Positions 18,928-29,125 of a stretch of 44,361 nt of DNA are shown one piece after another (position 1 is the first letter of the stretch; every line of letters starts with the position of its first letter). A program made the translations under genes and the position numbers. Below the pieces are notes generated by a model, which did not search any database, was not told the DNA's origin, and saw nothing but the letters and a program-made list of their open reading frames with translations. This DNA comes from Multifurca ochricompacta (lineage: Eukaryota > Basidiomycota > Agaricomycetes > Russulales > Russulaceae): NCBI GenBank assembly GCA_022496185.1, contig WTXG01000281.1, forward strand, positions 1 to 44,361, written 5' to 3'.

Positions 18928-21900
18928 TCGGCTCAACCCCATCGGCCTGGGCACGAGCATTACATGTAACCTCTGTGTACACTAGTCGCTTCAAATCGTT
19001 GAAAATACCAGTGCATTTCGAGACCACACAGAGAACGGCCGATCGCGACATCCTGGTTGACTCAGGAGCTACCGACAACTTCATCAGCCCGCGGATGGTG
19101 AAGACCATGGGACTAGGGATGCTGGCACTCCCCCAGGAGAAGAATATCTGGAATATTGACGGAACTGCCAATCGGGCAGGGAAAATTACACACTACACCG
19201 ACCTAAACGTCCAAGTAGGGGAGCAGACAAAAACAATACGCTTCCTAGTCACCAACCTAGGCAGAGAAGACTTAGTTCTGGGATACCCCTGGCTCGCCGC
19301 ATTTGAACCTAAGATCAACTGGGGTGATGCGACGATGAGTAAGGACTCCTACCCCGTGCTTATTACATCTATGGGGTATGACTACGCAGCCCGGCATACT
19401 GTAGCGGCAGTAACAACAGAGGAGGATCCAGGCTACTGTTTCGTCACCAAAGCATCAGAGCTCGCGCAGAAGGCAGTAGAAGGACAGACGGAAAAGACAT
19501 TTGAAGAAGTGGTGCCGGCGGAATACCATAGACACTGGAAGGTATTCTCAGAGGAGGAATCGCAGCGCTTCCCCCCTGCGCGACCATGGGATCACGCCAT
19601 TGACTTCATACCTGATACCCCATCAGCAATTGACTGCAAAATCTACCCATTGTCACAGGCAGAACAAACCGCGCTTACAACCTTCCTAGAGGAGCATCTT
19701 GCGAAAGGATACATTAGACCATCGAAATCACCATACGCATCACCGTTCTTCTTCATCAAGAAGAAGGATGGCAAACTTCGACCCGTTCAAGATTACTGAT
19801 GGATAAATGCCTACACTGTGAAAAACGCCTACCCCTTGCCGCTTATTTTGGAACTCATCGACACCATGAGGGATAAGTCCTTATTCTCCAAAATGGACGT
19901 CCGCTGGGGATACAATAACATTCGAATCAAGGACGGGGATCAATGTAAAGCGGCCTTCAAGACCAATCAGGGGCTGTTTGAACCGAATGTTATGTTTTTT
20001 GGCCTTACCAACTCACCTGCTACCTTCCAATCAATGATGAACCACATCTTTCGCGACCTCATTCTCACTGGCGAAGTAGTGGTTTACATGGACGACATAT
20101 TGGTTGCCACCACGAACAACCTGCCTCACCATCGAAAGCAAGTGCATCAGGTGTTGGACATCCTTCGCGAACATGATCTGTATCTTAAGCCCGCTAAATG
20201 CTCATTCGAACAGCCAAGCGTAGAGTACCTAGGAGTTATCCTAGAAGGGGGACAGGTACGAATGGACCCTGTAAAGGTGCAGGGAGTCCGGGAATGGCCA
20301 GTGCCTGCATGTGTCAAGGACGTATGGTCCTTTGTGGGTTTCTGTAACTTCTATCGTCGCTTCGTTCGGGGATTCTCTGGGATCGCCCAACCACTGAACG
20401 GATTACTAAAGAAGGACGTCCCTTGGCACTGGACGAAGGAACATCAAACGGCTTTTGAACAAATTCGCGACATCATCAGCTCAGAACCAGTCCTCTTACA
20501 GCCAGATCTGCAGAAACCCTTCGAACTTGAGGTGGACGCATCTCGCTTCGCAAACGGTGCCATATTAAATCAACGAGACGAGAAGGGACTCCTCCACCCC
20601 GTAGCCTTTTACTCAGAAACATTCTCGCCAGCAGAACGAAACTATGATATTTGGGACAGAGAACTACTAGCCATAGTAAAGGCGCTACGACACTGGCGGC
20701 CGTACTTAGCAGGGACTCCCCACAAGACCATTATTCACACCAATCACTCCAACCTACTCTACTGGAAAGAACCCCACAAAATAAGCCGACGGGTTGCTCG
20801 TGAAGTCCTAGAGCTCGAAGAGTATAACTTTGAACTGAAGCACATTGCTGGAAGTCGTAATGCTCGTGCAGATGCCCTGTCAAGGCGACCGGATCTGAAT
20901 AATGGTACAGAAGACAACAATGATGTAACGGTACTCCCAGAAGAAGTTTTTGCGAAGATGGCCGTTGTCAGTCTTCACGACATGGATCTATGGGCCCAGG
21001 TTTCACAAAACATGAATCAACAGTTATGTGAAACATGGGCGGAGGCACATAACCTGAAGAGGATCGACGGCCTCTGGTGGAAAGACGGGGATCGACTCGT
21101 TGTCACCGGTGGCGACAACATTAAGAGGGGGGTGATCCATTTTCACCACGACCTCCCCTCCGCAGGACACCCAGGCATTGCTAACACCTACGCGCTTGCC
21201 AAATGAGACTACTGGTGGCCGAACATGAAAAAAGATGTGGAGGAATATGTGAAGGGATGCGCCGAATGCCAGGCTAATAAAGTGAATACGCACCCACACC
21301 CACCGGCACCATTCCCAATCACGCCAACGGCTTCACAACCATTTCAGACCATCGCTATGGATTTCATCGTTAAACTCCCTACCTCCAGAGGTTTCGACTC
21401 GATCCTGACCGTCACGGACCATGACTGCTCAAAGGCAGCGCTGTTCATACCCTGCAATGAGTCCATTACAGCAGAAGGAGTGGCTAAACTCTACCTGGAT
21501 CATGTCTACAGACACTATGGTCTCCCCGAAAAGATTATCTCAGACCGTGACCCACGCTTCACATCCGCATTCGCCAAAGCCCTCTGCAAAACGTTGAATA
21601 TTGTCCAAAATATCTCTATGGCGTACCACCCACAGACAGATGGACAATCGGAAAGAACAAATCAGTGGCTCGAGCAGTACCTTCGCTTTTGGTGTAACGG
21701 ACGTCAGGACGATTGGGCGGACTGGCTTGCAACGGCAGAATTCGCACACAACTCCTGGCCCAATGGCACTACAAAACATTCCCCATTCTCACTTATTATG
21801 GGATGGACACCTCGAGCCACATGGACGGGAAAGCCGGTGAATGTCCCTTCAGCCGTGCAACGTATCAGCCAATGGGAAGAGATCAGGAAATCGGCCAATG

Positions 21901-22400
21901 AGAACCTGGTGAAGGCACAAAAGACCCTGACAGAGAAGCCGACAGGGTTCACACCTTATCAGACCAATGACCTGGTATGGTTGGAAGGGAAGAACATTCA
22001 CATGTCACATCCAACAGCCAAGTTGGCGCCCCGACATCATGGACCTTTCAAGATAACAAGGAAGCTGTCAGATGTGTCATACGAACTTAAACTTCCCCCG
22101 ACATGGCGCATTCATCCGGTCTTCCATGCCCGACTACTCACGCCATATAAGGAAACATCCCTACATGGAGAAAACTTCTCGAGACCCCCACCTGACCTTA
22201 TCGACAGAGAAGAGGAGTGGGAAGTAGAACGCATTCTAGATTCCAAATGACAAGGCCGAGGGCGCAAACTATACTACCTAATCAAGTGGAAGGGGTTCCC
22301 ACACTCCGACAACTCGTGGGAACCAGCCGGGGATATCTCAGCCCCAATCCTTGTCAAGGAGTTCCATGCCCGGCACCCAGAAGCACCCAAGAACAGTTAA
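18924..22400 (+). pseudogene. pol: Element C pol: protease, RT, RNase H, integrase, chromodomain
   Basis: Domains in order: protease with DSGA (GAC at 19059); reverse transcriptase (FFIKKKDGKLRPVQDY, FSKMDVRWGYNNIRI, YMDD at 20085-20096); RNase H with VEVDAS and DRELLAIVKA, but HTNHSN where B and D have HTDHSN (AAT at 20742), losing a catalytic Asp; integrase with HHCC and a DD35E triad at 21360, 21543 and 21651; GPF motif; chromodomain (about 22214-22385) with [11 protein letters not shown] and NSWEPAGD. Three TGA stops (19797, 21204, 22248) each match Arg CGA in sister copies; the single frame is otherwise open to TAA 22398-22400. Chromodomains of this type bind histone marks and steer integration to heterochromatin. 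Confidence 0.93.
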
Positions 22401-22475
22401 AAGAACAGCCCCAGATTCTCTTGGATTCCCCAGTACATGCTCCCACAGCAACGTCCTACCACCACACAATCTATC

Positions 22476-23674
22476 ATGTCTTTCATTGCTGCCAACGCCG
22501 CTGTCGACGCTTTCACCGCCACCACCGTAGTGGTCGAGAACTTCCCTTCTGCTCATCCCTCCACACGTCCCTCCTCTCCGATCGACTACGAAGCTGCCGA
22601 GGCCCGGGTCAAAACCAGTCCCCCAACCCGAATGACGATTTCAATCACAGCGAAGAGCCGCACCCGAATGATCTGCTGGGCATGGAGTTGGACGACGAGG
22701 TGCCCGAATTCCCCTTCTTCACCAATAATCCCAACTCTTCGACCTACTTCCCTCTCGAGATCACCATGGCGGACGGGACCACTGCCATTGCCAAATACAT
22801 ATTCTATACCAACAGAGGAATGGATGTTGCTGGGTGTATGAAGAAAGATGGCCCTGTCTATGGGGCCCCGGTCTATCTAGAGGAAAGGTATACAGGACGT
22901 CTTCACCACACCCTGACTGACGAGCAGCTTGGACATTTGGCTGCTGAAGACTCCCGCGCTTTTGCCATCGACGAGGTGCTCAACGACATGCGCCTTCCAC
23001 GTCTCAAAGCCGAGGTGATGAGACTGCGGAAGAACTTGACATTGCGCACGACGCTTAATAAACAGTACAAGGAGCATGCAAAGATGATGGCAAGGCTGAC
23101 GAACGGGATGTTCCAGGTGGAACAGGAGTTGGTGGAGATCAGGAAGAGGCTGGAGATAGGAGACGCCTACCAGACGATTGCCGAGAGGTACACCGATACA
23201 TATGCTCGACCCCTACCCCCACAGTCATTGGGGGCTGCTCCGGTGTTGCTGCCAAACCGGTTCGAGATGCCGCACATGCATGAGAACCCTCGTGGAGAGA
23301 CGTGCTGGCGATGTGATAGTAAGTATCACCTCAGCTGGAACTGCCCCCTGAACCGCAAGTGGTGTCGGCACTGTCGCAGCAACCTCCATTGGAGCCGGTT
23401 CTGCATCTTCCGCCGTCTAGGAGATGCCCCGACGATCGTCAATCCGTCAGGATGGTGTGGCAAGTGCCTCCGCCATAACTCAGGGCACCGCGAGTTGGAC
23501 TGCCCGATCCACGACATGTGCCGCCTATGCGGTCAGCGCGGTCCGTATGGGTTCCTTCGTACCCACCAATGTCCGCAGGACTCGGACAAGGAAAACTATA
23601 CGATGGATGACCGTAATGTAGCCGACGATTACTTGGAGTTGATACAGGATGATGACGGTACGAGTCGTTTCTAG
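22476..23674 (+). pseudogene. Element C ORF3: env-position zinc-knuckle-array protein, one frameshift
   Basis: Begins ATG 22476, 75 nt after the pol stop, and ends at TAG 23672-23674, 17 nt before the polypurine tract. One base is missing in an A-run near 22614 (four A where D has five), so ATG and the main part lie in different frames. The main part is open from there to the end. Conserved features are MADGTTAIAKYIFYTN, GAPVYLEERYTGRLHH, and a heptad-rich helical segment (about 22980-23190). Four Cys/His units then span 23303-23572: two canonical C-x2-C-x4-H-x4-C, one C-x2-C-x6-H-x4-C and one C-x2-C-x11-H-x-C. The tail is acidic (DSDKENYTMDD, IQDDDG). No membrane segment. I do not recognise the family; a nucleocapsid- or RNA-binding-like role is inference. 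Confidence 0.85.
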
Positions 23675-23691
23675 CCGGGTCTGCTAGAACC

Positions 23692-23705
23692 AGAAGAGGG
23701 GGTGA
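23692..23705 (+). other. Element C polypurine tract
   Basis: AGAAGAGGGGGTGA directly upstream of the 3' LTR, identical to that of element B. Confidence 0.88.
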
Positions 23706-24282
23706 TGTTACGAACCCCGTCTCTTCCGACTTTCTTTCTCTTACCGAACAACGACCCCTCCTTGCCACCTACCTTGCATTATCAGATCACGTCTCCATCG
23801 TGGGACCCTTCACGTGCCCTGCTCCCGTCCCCGTGATTGTCTTTGTCTATGTTTGTGTTACTGTACTTGTGTTTGGACTCTTATCTTATCCCTTATCTTT
23901 ACGACCGGACACTTACTTAATCCCCTATCAGAAGCCAGGCTTTACGCCCTCCGCTTTCATATATTCGGGCCCACTTGACTCCGTTATCTTATCTATAGGC
24001 GCCCATTCGATTACGTATATAAGTCCACTGTAGCTACCTTGTAGACCTCAGACTCAACTTATTGAATACATCGGTGCTAGTCTTCTGGACTCTCCCTTGA
24101 ATCTCGAACGTCTTCTTGTCTCAGTGCTTTTGGCACTCTCCGCTCACCATCGTCTTAGAGTACAGCCTCTTTGACTTTGACTCGTCATCTTTCACTCCAA
24201 GGGATCCTATTGGTCCCTTATCTGAACCACCGTATCACGCTGTCACACAAGTCGTGTGGAACGTCCCGCACCGGACGTAACA
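23706..24282 (+). repeat. Element C 3' LTR
   Basis: 577 bp, same length and ends as 16820-17396. Followed by the AGAAG duplication at 24283-24287, where A's integrase region resumes. Confidence 0.96.
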
Positions 24283-24287
24283 AGAAG

Positions 24288-25684
24288 GCCTAGTTTACTA
24301 CAAAGGGAAACTTTATGTACCCAATGTACCGGATCTCTGAAAAGACATTATTCGGGATTGTCATGATTTGGTTACAGCCGGTCACCCTGGTAAAAACGGG
24401 ACCATTGAGTTGGTATCATGCTATTATTGGTGGCCGAGAATGGCACAATATATTATGCGCTATGTCGAAGGATGTGACCAATGTCAGCGATATTGGATGG
24501 ATAAGCACCCAGTTGCCCCTCTGCAACCACTGGAAGTTCCAGAAGGACCCTGGCAAACAATCAGAGTAGATCTGATTACAGGGCTCCCTTCCTCTTCCGG
24601 GAAAGATGCGATCCTAACAATAGTGGATCATTATACGAAGCAAGTGCATCTTTTCCCAGTCACAAGTGGTATTACAGCAGATGGTGTGGGAAAAATATAC
24701 TTTGACCATGTATTCCCTCTGCATGGGATCCCCAAAAGCATTGTCAGTGACAGGGGTCCCCAGTTTGCAGCAAGGACCATGCACACCACCTTAAAGCATT
24801 TAGGGGTGAACAGTAGTCTCACCACAGCCTATCATCCACAAGCCAATGGCATGACAGAGCGTAAAAACCAAGAAATAGAACAATATTTACAGCTCTTCAT
24901 TGGCAAAAGACAGGATGACTGGATCGAGCTACTCCCCACGGCAGAGTTCGTATTGAATACGAGGAAGTCCTCAGCAACAGATCATACCCCATTTGAATTA
25001 CTCTACGGGTATACCCCAGACTTCACTATCCCTGCGGGACGTGCCACTGGCATCCCCAGTTTAGACCAACACCTACAACAGTTATGTCTCGCCCAACACG
25101 ATGCAGAGGCAGCTATGAGGCTTAGCAAGACACGTATGACCCGTGATCTAGCTCAATCAGGGCACAATTTCCCAAAGGAGGGAGATTATGTCTGGTTGCA
25201 GTCCAAAAACATTAAAATCCACCAGCAGTCCCAGAAGCTCGGTCCCAAACAGTTAGGACCATTCAAAGTACTGAAGAAACTTAGCGACCTGGATTACAAA
25301 TTGGACTTGCCTCCAGCACTGAAAGTCCACAACATATTCCATGTGAACCGCCTTAGTCTATACAAAGGCAATGACGTTAATGGGCTTATGCCCACACCAC
25401 CAGACCCCATTACCATAGACGGTGAGGAAGAGTACGAAGTAGACCATATCAGAGATAGCAAAATGTTTGGTCGCACACTCAAGTTCCTTATCCGATGGAA
25501 GGGTTATGGAGAAGGTGAAGATACATGGGAACCAGAACGGAATCTAACCCATGCACAGGACTCCATTTGGAAGTTTTATCAACAGAACCCAGGAGCTCCT
25601 AGGAAGATTGCCACAATCCACTTCACCACTGCCCCTTGGCAGCCCACACAACTCTATACAGCTTATGAGGACGTTACGCCCTAG
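24288..25684 (+). pseudogene. pol: Element A pol, integrase and chromodomain part
   Basis: Integrase inserts the cDNA in the host chromosome. TGA at 24338-24340 interrupts the start (DL*KDI, probably a former CGA); from 24341 the frame is open to TAG 25682-25684. The zinc-binding HHCC region is present (TAGHPGKNG, CDQCQRYW). A DD35E triad lies at 24569, 24749 and 24857, with exactly 35 residues between the last two. A GPF motif follows at about 25255. The chromodomain (about 25423-25590) has EYEVDHIRDSK, FLIRWKGYGEGEDTWEPE and a C-terminal helix. The final 30 residues are unrelated. This is the best-preserved part of A. Confidence 0.92.
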
Positions 25685-25695
25685 GAAGGGGGTAA
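25683..25695 (+). other. Element A polypurine tract
   Basis: AGGAAGGGGGTAA immediately before TGTCATGG, the 3' LTR start; it overlaps the pol stop. Confidence 0.8.
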
Positions 25696-26599
25696 TGTCA
25701 TGGCTCTATTTTATTTTTCCTTATTTTTCTCCCTTTTAGATCACATGACCATGGGAAGATTACCCAGCAGTCTCAACATGTGATCATGGGAATGTAGTCA
25801 TGACATGGATCATGCGACTGAGTCACATGTAATAGTCACATGCTGCTTAGTCAGCACAAGAGCCACTCGACAATAACAAGTCGATTCTCTATTGTGTTTA
25901 CCACAATAGGCAAGGCCCCACAGCCTAGACAGTTCTAGGCCAAGTGGAGCCGTTATCAAGATAAGAGGAGTCCAGCCTAGAAGGTTCTAGGTAAGTGGAG
26001 CTCTAGATAAGGGCCCAGGTTGGGCCATGGCCAATTTTAGCACAGAATCATATGTATCAGTAGATAGATGCGTTCCAGACCTAAGGGCTAGACTACATAT
26101 CAGTTATCTACTCCACAGTGACATCATTATGACATCACACTGTGGAGCATGATCAGTCAGCAGAGTAAAGCAGCTTACAAATCACAAAGATAAGGCTCAG
26201 TCAGCAATACAGCTGACTGATACTTGCTGATTCTTGCTTACACTTACCACTTACCTCGTTACACTGAGAAATGTATATAAGACCCCCTGTAACAGCCTGT
26301 AGCCCCCATCTTGTCCTCTTGGGGCTGCAGGTGAGTAACTGTCTACACGAGTTTGGTACATAGTACTAATGGCATACTGCCTCCCTGTGTGACTCGATCC
26401 TTTGGATCTTGTCCTCTTGGGGCTGCAGTTTCTTCAGGTTTCAGACACCGTCATCATGGTTGCAAAACCACAGTGGGTGACACAGGTCCCCATCATTACT
26501 TAACGCGTGACGTTTGCCTCTGCGGTACGCCCAACGACTTAGGTCATCCTTTCTTTGCCCTTCCTGTTTCTAAGTGTACACGGAGCACCACCCGTTACA
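25696..26599 (+). repeat. Element A 3' LTR, complete (904 bp)
   Basis: TGTCATGG to CCGTTACA. TATATAA at 26274-26280 and ATCTTGTCCT at 26308-26317 repeat the promoter layout of the 5' LTR. Followed by GTATG and Copia coding sequence; the other copy of the target duplication is outside the window. Confidence 0.93.
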
Positions 26600-27137
26600 G
26601 TATGTCTTAAGGTATCTTAATAGTACAAAAGACTACAAGTTGCAGTATTCTGGAGGGAATGGGGAGAGTGGCCTTCATGGCTTTGCAGATTCCTCATGGG
26701 GAGATCAAGAGGACTGCCACTCCACCTCAGGCTACGTGTTTTTCTTAGCAAATGGCGCTATTTCATGGTGTTCCAGAAAGCAGAAAACAGTAGCACAGTC
26801 CACCACTGAAGCTGAATATATGAGCCTCTCTGAGGCTGCAAATCAGGCAGCATGGTATAGGACTTTCATGGAGGAATTAGGGTATGAGGTATCCTCCCCT
26901 ATATTACTCCACTGTGATAATAAGGGTGCCGTGGATTTGGCATTAAACCCAGTCACAGGAAGGTGGTCAAAGCATATTCCAATCAAGTACCATGCCATTA
27001 GGGGGTACATTGAATCACACATAATTGAGTTAGTGCATACCCCCACAGGTGAGATGCTGGCAGATGGCTTTACTAAGTCCCTACCAAGAGCATCGTTTGA
27101 AACCATGGTGGCAGGACTTGGACTTATGCTGGAATGA
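26600..27137 (+). pseudogene. pol: Copia E1 pol, RNase H fragment
   Basis: The fragment starts inside YVLRYLNSTKDYK and runs openly to TGA at 27135-27137. Ty1/Copia RNase H motifs are clear: GFADSSWGDQEDCHSTSG, the WCSRKQKTVAQSTTEAEY block, LLHCDNKGAVDLA, and KHIPIKYHAIRG. The ADGFTK block near the end is also typical. Everything upstream (Gag, protease, integrase, reverse transcriptase) is missing here because A inserted at 26599. Confidence 0.92.
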
Positions 27138-27390
27138 GAAGAGCTGGAATTTGGAGACTTTGAATACCAGTTTCACTTTCCCACCATGCCACATGAGCAC
27201 GTTCTCAACCTTGAGAGTGACGCAAGAGGTGTGTAGAGTTGCATAAGCGAATCTACAACTTGTACGCAAAACTCACAAAGAGTTAGAGAAGTTGGATCTC
27301 TGGCTGGCGATATGCTCATTTAATTGTGATGGCAGTGTGCTCATCCAACTCATTTCCCATCCATGACCAGATGCCTTCAGCATGGAGGGA

Positions 27391-27891
27391 TGTTGAACAC
27401 AGAAGATGTTCAGTGATGCTTCAGGCATCAGGTGATTAGATTAGCTACTTTGTAGATTAGATTAGATACCAGAGTTTCGGACTTTTTACTCTATCATTAT
27501 TACTTTCTTTCTCACATTCTGCAGTAGCTGACTGATGCACCATGTAACATGTGATTTCTGTAGTGGCCAATGGCCTTTCTCCCTCATGTTTATTGTTTGG
27601 ACTTTGTCCAGCACTTGTGGACTTATTCCCAGTGCACAGACCATCCCTTGGATTGTATATAAGGGTGTCTGTTTTGTCTCTTCCACTTCAGAGTTCTTCT
27701 AACCTCTGAAGTGTAAGTTCCTCTTTACTATCTACTTTACTATTAGACTAACGTTCTTATGTAGAACTTTCTTTGTCTAGGTCAGTAGTATAGTTAATAT
27801 AGAGTTCTTCTAACCTCTAAAGTAACTTTCTTTGTCTAGCCTTAACCGCTAACCTTACAGTCAGTATGCTGCGCCTCATGCCTGTTCAACA
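27391..27891 (+). repeat. Copia E1 3' LTR (501 bp)
   Basis: Begins TGTTGAACA and ends TGTTCAACA, a perfect 9-bp inverted terminal repeat. A purine stretch ATGGAGGGA precedes it. A TATATAA box lies near 27657. The LTR matches the truncated copy at 36245-36613. Confidence 0.85.
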
Positions 27892-28422
27892 TATGGTACA
27901 AGTAATTTTACTTAGCATATTACAGGGATTGTGTGCATTCCAGGCTGCCTGCCTATTCTTTTCCATACACCTGGCTACCCGGTTTCTCCCTTACTCCCTT
28001 TTACTTATTCCACTTTTGTTCACCCCACATGGCTTCACCTCTGTTATTTTCTAAAAACATTCCTTCAGCTAGGTCTCTCCACAAGTATATAAAGGTACAT
28101 ACAATGCTTGTAGTAGAGGAGTGGGTGAACAAGCAACCTAGGAATCTCTCTCTCTCTCTCTTTTCTCTTCTGTGTGCTAAAGAACCTCAACATTGTCCAG
28201 CGCAAGGTCAAATGGAACCAGCAAGCACGTATTTGCAAGTTCAAAAAGTACAACGACATCTCTCCTTCGACATCAAAGTTATCCTGGGTTTCTTCCTTCC
28301 TCCTCTCTCCTCTGTCTCTCTCTCTCCTCTCGGGAAACACGCTTTGCCTCTTACTCACCACGGACCACATCCATACAGCATCATTGGTCCAGGTGAACTT
28401 AGCAGCCCAGATTTCATGGCAG
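27892..28422 (+). repeat. Partial LTR 'G' with tRNA-type primer site, related to the F LTR
   Basis: The sequence follows E1's LTR end and resembles the F LTR read in the opposite orientation. Shared blocks include TTCCAGGC(T/C)GCCTGCC, CCACAAGTATATAAAGGTA (TATA at 28086), ATGCTTGTAGTAG, a TC-rich microsatellite (about 28145-28162) and GGGAA.CAC..TTTGCCTC. The LTR seems to end near 28377. TGGTCCAGGTGAACTTAG from 28385 looks like a primer site for a tRNA 3' end. The 5' part is missing, apparently displaced by E1. The LTR end is not certain. Confidence 0.6.
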
Positions 28423-29091
28423 TGTGCAGAGCCAATCCACAGTGAGTGCGAGGCAAAGTGTTCCCTAGATGGTGAGAGAGAAAGAGAAGGAAAGGAGAGA
28501 ACACGCCCTTTGAGCTAACTGATCAAATGCAGACATATTGTGCGTGAACTGAGATAATTGCTGCTTGTAGGTTCCGTTTGACCTGTACGTGTATGTTGTC
28601 GAGAAGTTCTTTCCAGCACAAAGAAAAAGAGAGAGAGAGAGCTAGATTGCATGTTCACTGGACTACTACAAGCATTTGTAGATACCTTTATATACTTGTG
28701 GAAAGTCCAGATTTGTGGTGTATAGTAAGCAAGCCTTTGAGAGTGACTTGAACAAAGACCAAGTGAAGACCATGCAATAAAGATGGTGAGGTGAAGACGG
28801 CGAGGTGAAAACTTTGACAATAAAGATGGGGAGGTAACGAGAGGGTATAAAGAATGGATGGCAGGCGGCCTGGAAAGTGCACGACCTATGTACTGATAAG
28901 GGAGATATTCGTTGAATGCTCACACCTTGCATTAATTGCTTTGTAGTATAGTAAGATGGTTTTCTAAACTAAGATCAAATAAAAGTCAGAAGTTTTCTTA
29001 GTTCAGGGCTCATAATGAAAGAGAAAAATGAGTGTAACCAAGAGTGGCGACAGCTAATGGTTTCATGCTCAATGCCTGAGCCATCCTTACA
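28423..29091 (-). repeat. Element F 3' LTR (669 bp)
   Basis: On the minus strand TGTAAGGATGGC to CTCTGCACA. It matches 35573-36244; most differences are CG versus TG or CA, with this copy the more decayed. A GA microsatellite at about 28630 and a TATA box near 28695 are in both. Confidence 0.88.
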
Positions 29092-29125
29092 TCTCCCAGG
29101 GGGTTCAAATCTTGACCGTCCCCGG

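Larger units (their letters stand above)
16820..24282 (+). mobile_element. Element C: complete chromovirus with third ORF (7463 bp)
   Basis: Two 577-bp LTRs (16820-17396, 23706-24282), AGAAG duplication on both sides (16815-16819 and 24283-24287), self-priming site, full gag, pol with three stops, ORF3 with one frameshift, polypurine tract. It is inserted in A's pol between RNase H and integrase. The two LTRs differ at 11 sites, all CG versus TG or CA, with no other changes. Confidence 0.96.
584..26599 (+). mobile_element. Element A: Ty3/Gypsy chromovirus, broken by four insertions
   Basis: This is the framework element of the left half. Its pieces in order are 5' LTR (584-1212, its start removed by H), leader, gag remnant (1806-4000), protease and reverse transcriptase (5612-7238), RNase H (16103-16814), integrase and chromodomain (24288-25684), polypurine tract, and complete 3' LTR (25696-26599). 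The pieces join in register across each insertion once the target duplications (TA, ACTTC, AGAAG) are collapsed. Without inserts the element is roughly 8.3 kb. Many frameshifts and CGA-to-TGA stops make it a dead copy. Its 3' end is inserted in Copia element E1; the matching 5' flank lies outside the window. Confidence 0.92.
26600..27891 (+). mobile_element. Copia element E1, 3' part
   Basis: The visible parts are the RNase H end of pol, a 250-bp 3' untranslated stretch and one LTR (27391-27891). The left part was displaced by insertion of A and lies outside the window. E1 is closely related to E2 at 36245-38135, which is inverted relative to it. Confidence 0.9.

Noticed and set aside
22476..23674. 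ORF3 as a retroviral-type envelope
   Set aside because: The position fits, but there is no signal peptide, membrane segment or cleavage site, and four zinc-binding units instead.
28065..28932. Several 60-100-codon ORFs on both strands
   Set aside because: All lie in the TC/GA-rich LTRs of G and F, are repeated at 35615-36085, and have no domain.
29045..29115. tRNA-like A box (TGGCGACAGC) and B box (GGTTCAAATC) on the plus strand
   Set aside because: It spans the LTR/internal boundary of F, and the arms around the B box do not pair. No cloverleaf forms, so I treat it as chance.
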